Shown: one piece after another, positions 8,598-12,619 of the stretch
Layout: each line of letters begins with the position of its first letter
Position numbering within the stretch: the stretch's first letter is position 1
DNA from: WLJO01 sp046597895
GTDB taxonomy: Bacteria; Actinomycetota; Acidimicrobiia; Acidimicrobiales; Ilumatobacteraceae
Reading direction: 5' to 3'
DNA length: 12,619 nucleotides
Assembly (NCBI GenBank): GCA_046597895.1
Contig: JBKJJS010000184.1
Coordinates: 1-12,619, forward strand
Made by a program: the position numbers and the translations under genes
The notes under the pieces: model-generated
Told to the model about the DNA's origin: nothing
Databases searched by the model: none
What the model saw: the letters and a program-made list of their open reading frames with translations, nothing else

Positions 8598-9540
8598 GGG
8601 TTGTCGCTCCACCGCGCGAGCCGGTGAACCAGGCCACGGTGCGAGCGATCCCTTCGGAGACCGCGACCTGCGGCCACCACGCCAGATCCGCCGTGATGGC
8701 ATTGATGTCGGCGAAGGAGTGGCGCACATCTCCCGCCCGGGATGCGACGAACTCGGGAGGAATCGACAGGCCGATGGCCGCTTCGATGGCGGCGAGCAAG
8801 TCAAGCAGGCTGATCTCGATCCCGCCGGCGACGTTGTACGCCTTACCAGCACACGCGGGAGCGGGTGCGGTGGCCGCTGCGAGATTGGCAGAGACGACGT
8901 CGTCGATGAAGCTGAAATCTCGACTCTGATGGCCGTCACCGTGGATCGTCGGCGGCACTCCGTCCATCAGGGCGCGGATGAAGAGCGGTATCACTGCGGC
9001 GTACGGCCCGTCCGGGCGTTGCCGTGGGCCGTACACGTTGAAGTAGCGAAGAAACACAGTCTCCAACCCGTACAGCTCGGAGAACACCCGCCCGTAGTGC
9101 TCCCCCGCCAGCTTCGAGACCGCATAGGGCGAACGCGGGATGAGCGGCGCCGATTCTGGGGTGGGCCGCAGTTCGGCCCCGCCGTAGACCGACGACGACG
9201 ACGCTGCGACCACCCTCCGAGTCCCCGAATCGCGAGCGGCCACGAGCACGTTGAGCGTGCCCCCGACATTCGCCCGATCCGTCGAAAGAGGCGACTCGAC
9301 CGACCGGAACACCGAGCGATGGGCCGCTTGGTGGAACACGACCTCGACTCCCGCCATCGCCGCGCGGACCACCGATTCGTCGGCCACATCTCCCACGATC
9401 AGATCGGCACGGGGATCGATATTGTCGGCATAGCCGGTCGAGAGATCGTCGAGAACCCGAACCGAAGCGCCATCAGCCAGGAGCCGATCCACGAGGGTCG
9501 AACCGATGAACCCGGCTCCGCCAGTTACGAGTGCTCTCAC
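8590..9540 (-). CDS. NAD-dependent epimerase/dehydratase, WbpP/TviC-like UDP-sugar 4-epimerase
   Basis: This is an extended SDR enzyme of 316 residues. Features are the NAD loop TGGAGFIGS (6-14), Asp31-Asp32 after the second strand, HQAAHRSVFRSVESP (70-84), the SSSSVYG active-site segment (114-120), the YAVSK Tyr139/Lys143 pair, RYFNVYGPRQRPDGPYAAVI (165-184) and GDGHQSRDFSFIDDVV (201-216). The PYAAVIP and RDFxxIDxVVxAN stretches resemble the UDP-N-acetylhexosamine C4 epimerases WbpP and TviC. Paired with the dehydrogenase, this suggests interconversion of gluco and galacto forms of a UDP-N-acetylhexosamine or its uronic acid. UDP-Glc/Gal or UDP-GlcA substrates remain possible. The start is the GTG at 9540, because VRALVTGGAGFIGS is the normal N-terminus; an ORF extension to 9687 runs into the oppositely oriented permease gene. 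It is the first gene of a two-gene minus-strand operon. Confidence 0.93.
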   Translation of the reverse strand: MRALVTGGAGFIGSTLVDRLLADGASVRVLDDLSTGYADNIDPRADLIVGDVADESVVRAAMAGVEVVFHQAAHRSVFRSVESPLSTDRANVGGTLNVLVAARDSGTRRVVAASSSSVYGGAELRPTPESAPLIPRSPYAVSKLAGEHYGRVFSELYGLETVFLRYFNVYGPRQRPDGPYAAVIPLFIRALMDGVPPTIHGDGHQSRDFSFIDDVVSANLAAATAPAPACAGKAYNVAGGIEISLLDLLAAIEAAIGLSIPPEFVASRAGDVRHSFADINAITADLAWWPQVAVSEGIARTVAWFTGSRGGATTRG

Positions 9541-9550
9541 GTGGTCATTC

Positions 9551-9596
9551 TGGCGCAGGTGGCGGGATTCCGCTCGGGAACGAGACAGTTGCGCCA
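9551..9596. promoter_or_regulatory. Inverted repeat in the divergent epimerase/permease intergenic region
   Basis: TGGCGCA (9551-9557) and TGCGCCA (9590-9596) form a perfect 7-bp inverted repeat, 32 bp apart, within the 58-bp gap between two divergent start codons. A smaller palindrome, CTCG-GGAA-CGAG, sits between them at 9573-9584. This could be an operator controlling both sugar-nucleotide synthesis and export, but short GC-rich repeats arise by chance in this base composition. CAGAAT on the minus strand, 6 nt before GTG 9540, is a weak -10 candidate for the epimerase. No clear promoter is visible for the permease. Confidence 0.3.
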
Positions 9597-9598
9597 CA

Positions 9599-10471
9599 AT
9601 GGCCCCGATGACGACCCCGGTCACCGTGCCACACGAGCCCCCGGCGGCGCTCCGATTTCGGCGCCGGTTGGACTTCCCGCTGTTCATCCGTCAGTTCTGG
9701 CGGTCCCGCGGCGTGGCCCGCGCGCTGATCGAGCGCGAACTCAGGGCCCGCTACAAGCAGGCAATGCTCGGCATCGCCTGGGCCTTCGCGGCACCCCTCG
9801 GCTACGTCGTCGTGTTCACCATCTTCTTCGACCGTGCCGCCGACATTGAAACGTTCGGCCGTCCCTATCCCGTCTTTTCCTACGCCGCGCTCATCCCGTG
9901 GGGCTTCTTCGCTCAGGCCATGACCCGTGGATCCGGCGCGGTCATCGAGAACCTCACCATCCTCAACAAGGTCGCCTGCCCGCGTGAGACGTTCGTAGCG
10001 GCTGCACTCGGGACCGCGCTCATCGACTCCGCCGTCGCCGCGCTCGCGTTCCCGCTCGTCGTAGTGGTGCTCGGGGAGTCGTTCTACGTCGAGACGTTCT
10101 TACTGATCCCGGTTCTGTTCGTTCAGGTGACCTTTGCCGCCGGGTTCGCCCTCCTCGTCGGATCGATCCTCATGTACGTGCGCGATGTCCGCCATCTACT
10201 CCCCTTAGCCACTCAGCTCCTGATGTTCGCCACCCCCGTGGTGTGGGGCATGGCCGCCATGGACAAGAACGTCTCGCGGCTCGGCATCATCGTGTACTCG
10301 GCGGCGAACCCGATGGCGCCGGTGTGCGAGTCGTACCGGCGAACCCTCGTGTTCGGCCAGAGTCCGGACTGGACACTGCTGGGCGCCGGTGCGTGCACGT
10401 CCACCGCGTTGCTCCTCGTCGGCTACGCGGTATTCAAGAAGCTCGAACCGGGATTCGCCGATGTCGCCTGA
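9599..10471 (+). CDS. wzm: Polysaccharide ABC transporter permease (Wzm/TagG type, ABC-2 family)
   Basis: This is the membrane subunit of an ABC exporter that moves lipid-linked or nascent polysaccharide across the cytoplasmic membrane. From the ATG at 9599 it has 290 residues. An amphipathic N-terminal interface segment contains LIERELRARYKQAMLGIAWA (43-62), a signature of Wzm/TagG permeases. About six hydrophobic spans follow, near 60-78, 93-110, 138-160, 166-191, 199-220 and 262-280. The protein ends in KKLEPGFADVA, matching the usual C-terminal pattern of the family. An ATG at 9608 is an equally possible start, and neither has a clear ribosome binding site. The coding end overlaps the ATPase start by 11 bp, which fits co-translation of the two subunits. 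The substrate cannot be read from the permease, but the neighbouring uronic-acid-type genes suggest an acidic surface glycan. Confidence 0.93.
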   Translation: MAPMTTPVTVPHEPPAALRFRRRLDFPLFIRQFWRSRGVARALIERELRARYKQAMLGIAWAFAAPLGYVVVFTIFFDRAADIETFGRPYPVFSYAALIPWGFFAQAMTRGSGAVIENLTILNKVACPRETFVAAALGTALIDSAVAALAFPLVVVVLGESFYVETFLLIPVLFVQVTFAAGFALLVGSILMYVRDVRHLLPLATQLLMFATPVVWGMAAMDKNVSRLGIIVYSAANPMAPVCESYRRTLVFGQSPDWTLLGAGACTSTALLLVGYAVFKKLEPGFADVA

Positions 10472-11639
10472 GGGTTCGGTCGTCGTCGATCAGGTGTGGA
10501 AGCGGTTTCGCTCGGACCGTCATCGGAACCTGCTGCGCGACGAGGTGACCCGCCTCGTCGGACACATGCGTGGTACGAGTCAACGGGGGTGGCGCTGGGC
10601 CGTGGAGGATGTGTCCTTCGAGGTGCGCAAGGGCGGGAGCTTGGCGCTCGTCGGGGCGAACGGGTCCGGCAAGTCGACCATGCTCAAGATGCTGGTCGGG
10701 GTCATGTTCCCCACCTACGGGCGCATCAGCGCCGCCGGGCGCATCGGTGCCCTCATCGAGGTCAAGGCCGGAATTCACCCTGACTTGACGGGCCACGAGA
10801 ACATCTACATGTTCGGGTCGCTACTCGGGTTGCCCAGGTCTGAGGTGCGGCGCCGCTTCGACAGCATCGTCGAGTTCGCTGAACTCGAAGACGCCATCGA
10901 CCGCCAGGTGAAGTTCTATTCGTCGGGCATGGGGATGCGCCTCGGGTTCGCGGTCGCGGCCTTCCTGGAGCCCGACGTGCTCGTGGTCGACGAGGTGCTG
11001 GCCGTCGGCGATGCCACGTTCCAGCAGAAGTGCCTCGACCGCATGCGCGACGTCATGGCCGCCGGCACGACTCTGCTCTACGTCTCCCACGATCTCGCCA
11101 CCGTGGAGGCGATGTGCCAGGAGGCGGTCTGGCTGGATCACGGTCAAATGCGGGCCAGTGGGGCGACACGCGACGTGATCGGCCAGTACCGGAGGTTCGT
11201 GGAGGACACGGCGAAGGTGCAACACCACGTGTCGTCGGACCTCACGTTGGTCGTGCGCCGGGTGACCGGCGTCGACGGGGGGCCGGCCACGTCGAACGCC
11301 CCCACCGAACTGGAGTTGGAGATCACCACGCGCGTCACCCGGACCGCCAAAGTCGTGCTGGGGTTCACGGAAGGTTCGGCGTCCCCGGTCTTTCTCATCG
11401 AGCACGTCACCCACGCGGAGGCCGGCGGCACCACGCTCACCTGCCGCATCGACCAGTTGCCGCTCGCCGCGGGTGAGTATGCGGTGTGGGCGACCGTCCT
11501 TGACGACGATGGCGTCACGCTCCTCGGCTGGTCACCGGTGGGCCACACGCGCGTAGGCGGCTCACCGCTGGTCCCGGCCCCGACTGGTGTCGTGCGCCTT
11601 TCACCAATCGTGGTGAACTCCACATGGGTTGCGGAATGA
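10461..11639 (+). CDS. wzt: Polysaccharide ABC transporter ATPase (Wzt/TagH type) with C-terminal extension
   Basis: This is the nucleotide-binding subunit that pairs with the permease just upstream. From the ATG at 10461 it has 392 residues. The ATPase domain shows Walker A GANGSGKST (65-73), the GALIEVKAGIHPDLTGHENI stretch (96-115) typical of Wzt/TagH, the variant signature YSSGMGMRLG (153-162), Walker B VLVVDE (173-178) and the switch histidine YVSHD (207-211). Residues about 250-392 form a beta-rich C-terminal domain (LELEITTRV, KVVLGFTEG, TLTCRIDQLPLAAGEYAVWA). It resembles in position and rhythm the Wzt carbohydrate-binding domain, which in Gram-negative O-antigen exporters recognises the finished chain end. 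That assignment is an inference, since I cannot align it here. The upstream in-frame ATG at 10389 lies well inside the permease gene and gives a non-homologous leader, so 10461 is preferred. The overlap with the permease is 11 bp. Confidence 0.94.
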   Translation: MSPEGSVVVDQVWKRFRSDRHRNLLRDEVTRLVGHMRGTSQRGWRWAVEDVSFEVRKGGSLALVGANGSGKSTMLKMLVGVMFPTYGRISAAGRIGALIEVKAGIHPDLTGHENIYMFGSLLGLPRSEVRRRFDSIVEFAELEDAIDRQVKFYSSGMGMRLGFAVAAFLEPDVLVVDEVLAVGDATFQQKCLDRMRDVMAAGTTLLYVSHDLATVEAMCQEAVWLDHGQMRASGATRDVIGQYRRFVEDTAKVQHHVSSDLTLVVRRVTGVDGGPATSNAPTELELEITTRVTRTAKVVLGFTEGSASPVFLIEHVTHAEAGGTTLTCRIDQLPLAAGEYAVWATVLDDDGVTLLGWSPVGHTRVGGSPLVPAPTGVVRLSPIVVNSTWVAE

Positions 11640-11641
11640 CC

Positions 11642-11656
11642 CACCCCGCAGGGGTG
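11642..11656. promoter_or_regulatory. Perfect hairpin covering the ribosome binding site of the glycosyltransferase gene
   Basis: CACCCC (11642-11647), GCA loop, GGGGTG (11651-11656) make a perfect 6-bp, very GC-rich stem with a 3-nt loop in the 22-bp gap after the ATPase gene. AGGGG (11650-11654), the only Shine-Dalgarno candidate for GTG 11662, is mostly buried in the stem. It has no following T-run, so it is not a standard terminator. It could lower translation of the glycosyltransferase or stabilise the upstream mRNA. Confidence 0.5.
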
Positions 11657-11661
11657 CCGAC

Positions 11662-12619
11662 GTGACCGAACTTGTCGTACTCAAGAGTGCGGACTTCGGC
11701 ACGTACGCCGATGCTCATGGTGGCGTACTCCCCTATCGGGTGGACCGGCTCCGGGCCGCAGGATTCGGGTTGATCTGGGACGATCGGCGAGCGCGGCTCA
11801 CCGGATGGCGGGCGAGGTTCGTCGGACGTGTCGAAGCCCTCGTCACGCCCTACCTCCAGACCTGGCACCTCCGCAACGCCATTGCCCGAGTGCCCGCGAC
11901 ACTCGCGTTCTTCGAGAGTGAGGGCCACGCTCTCGCTCTTGCCCGGGTGGTCGGGCTTCGTCGTCGCCCTCTTCTCGTGGTGATGAGTTGCTGGTTAGGG
12001 GAGATCACCCCCCACCTCGGTCGCGTTCGCCTCGCGCTCTACCGCTGGCTGTACCGTCGGGTCGACATCGTCACGGTGTTCTCGGACAACCAGATCCCGA
12101 TCCTGGTCAATCGCCTCGGAATCGACCGCGATCGGGTCCACACCATTCCGTTCGGGGTCGACGTCGCCGAACTCCGAGCCCTACGTCCGGCGACCGGGGA
12201 CTACCTTCTCGCCGTCGGCCGGGACTCGGCGCGGGACTGGGACACGCTCTTCGAGGGAGTGGCCGGAACCGGGCTCCGTGTGATCCTGCTCGCCCGACCG
12301 AGCCGCCTCCCGGAGCGAGCACCCCCCAAGGAGGTGGAACTACTCGGGTACGTCGACCGCGCCAGATACCTCGAGCTTCTTGCGGGCTGTGCGGGCGTCG
12401 TCATCATCACTCGGGAGGTGGCCTACCCGAGCGGGCAGACCGTCCTTCTCGAGGCGTTGGCCCTCGGCAAGCGCTGTGTGGTCACGGCGACTGCGGCGAT
12501 GAAGTCATTCGGCGCAGACCTCCCGGTCCGCTGGGTGCGGGTGGGTGATCCTGCGGCCTTGCGCGACGCGCTGGCGGACCTCGACACGCTCAGCGCGCCC
12601 GACGTCGCCATCGATCGAC
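11662..12619 (+). CDS. Glycosyltransferase, GT4-like (GT-B fold), cut by window edge
   Basis: The frame is open from the GTG at 11662 to the window end, 319 codons. The N-terminal half begins TELVVLKSADFGTYADAHGG and has a Rossmann-like layout. A linker, IVTVFSDNQIPILVNRLGI (135-153), and RVHTIPFGVDVAEL (157-170) then resemble the 'sugar acceptor domain to donor domain' junction of GT4 enzymes. The donor domain follows, with YLLAVGRDSARDWDTLF (178-194), VELLGYVDRARYLELLAGC (229-247) and YPSGQTVLLEALALGK (255-270). In classic GT4 enzymes an E-x7-E motif contacts the donor; the second Glu is Glu264, but the first position is Pro256. The enzyme probably adds a sugar from an NDP or lipid donor to the glycan exported by the transporter; donor and acceptor are unknown. 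AGGGG 7 nt upstream is the ribosome binding site. Co-transcription with the ABC genes is likely (22-bp gap). Confidence 0.85.
   Translation, partial: MTELVVLKSADFGTYADAHGGVLPYRVDRLRAAGFGLIWDDRRARLTGWRARFVGRVEALVTPYLQTWHLRNAIARVPATLAFFESEGHALALARVVGLRRRPLLVVMSCWLGEITPHLGRVRLALYRWLYRRVDIVTVFSDNQIPILVNRLGIDRDRVHTIPFGVDVAELRALRPATGDYLLAVGRDSARDWDTLFEGVAGTGLRVILLARPSRLPERAPPKEVELLGYVDRARYLELLAGCAGVVIITREVAYPSGQTVLLEALALGKRCVVTATAAMKSFGADLPVRWVRVGDPAALRDALADLDTLSAPDVAIDR

Noticed and set aside
8598..8939. N-terminal extension of the nucleotide-sugar dehydrogenase to 548 residues
   Set aside because: The extra residues lie inside the epimerase gene, are low-complexity Ser/Pro/Arg sequence, and precede a normal family N-terminus that starts at GTG 8597.
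9541..9687. Upstream extension of the epimerase
   Set aside because: The added residues precede the standard N-terminal glycine-rich strand and run antisense into the permease gene.
8719..9849. Long plus-strand open frame of 376 codons opposite the epimerase gene
   Set aside because: It is antisense to a well-supported epimerase, and its translation is Arg/His/Asp-rich with no recognisable motif. It is a typical GC-rich shadow frame.
11642..11656. Intrinsic terminator after wzt
   Set aside because: The stem is strong but no T-run follows on either strand, and the next gene starts 5 nt later in the same direction.

Overview
The window is GC-rich, densely packed bacterial DNA. It uses many GTG starts, genes overlap or nearly abut, and no stretch over 300 bases lacks a gene. 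The SecA, S-adenosylhomocysteine hydrolase and ComF proteins, and their order, look actinobacterial. The gene content would suit a member of Acidimicrobiia or a relative, but that placement is an inference. Two different modules meet at about position 4400.

Left module (1-4305, mostly minus strand): housekeeping genes. Reading leftward from 4305: S-adenosylhomocysteine hydrolase (ahcY/sahH), a short-chain dehydrogenase/reductase, a ComF-type phosphoribosyltransferase, then (after an opposite-strand HAD hydrolase) the start of secA, cut by the left edge. This resembles the actinobacterial sahH...mtrA-mtrB-lpqB...comF-hpf-secA1 order known from mycobacteria, but everything between sahH and comF is replaced by one SDR gene, and the position of hpf is taken by the HAD gene.

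Right module (4465-12619): a cell-surface polysaccharide region. It begins with a large DUF4012 membrane protein and a small secreted protein with an LPYTG sortase-type tail (both plus strand). Next come a nucleotide-sugar dehydrogenase and a WbpP/TviC-like epimerase, overlapping by 8 bp on the minus strand. A shared 58-bp divergent region then leads into a Wzm-type ABC permease, a Wzt-type ATPase with a C-terminal extension, and a GT4-type glycosyltransferase cut by the right edge. Together these suggest synthesis of a hexuronic (probably N-acetylhexosaminuronic) acid donor, assembly of a glycan by glycosyltransferases, and export by an ABC transporter, with surface proteins alongside. The polymer itself cannot be read from the sequence.

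Regulatory signals: several genes have a TAGNNT hexamer just upstream of the start codon, as expected for leaderless or nearly leaderless transcripts. The best is GTGACA-18 bp-TAGTAT-7 bp-GTG before the LPYTG gene, where the upstream gene's TAG stop forms the first half of the -10. A perfect GC-rich hairpin covers the ribosome binding site of the glycosyltransferase. Two convergent gene pairs have stop codons 0 and 1 bp apart. No RNA genes, insertion sequences, CRISPR arrays or clear intrinsic terminators were seen.
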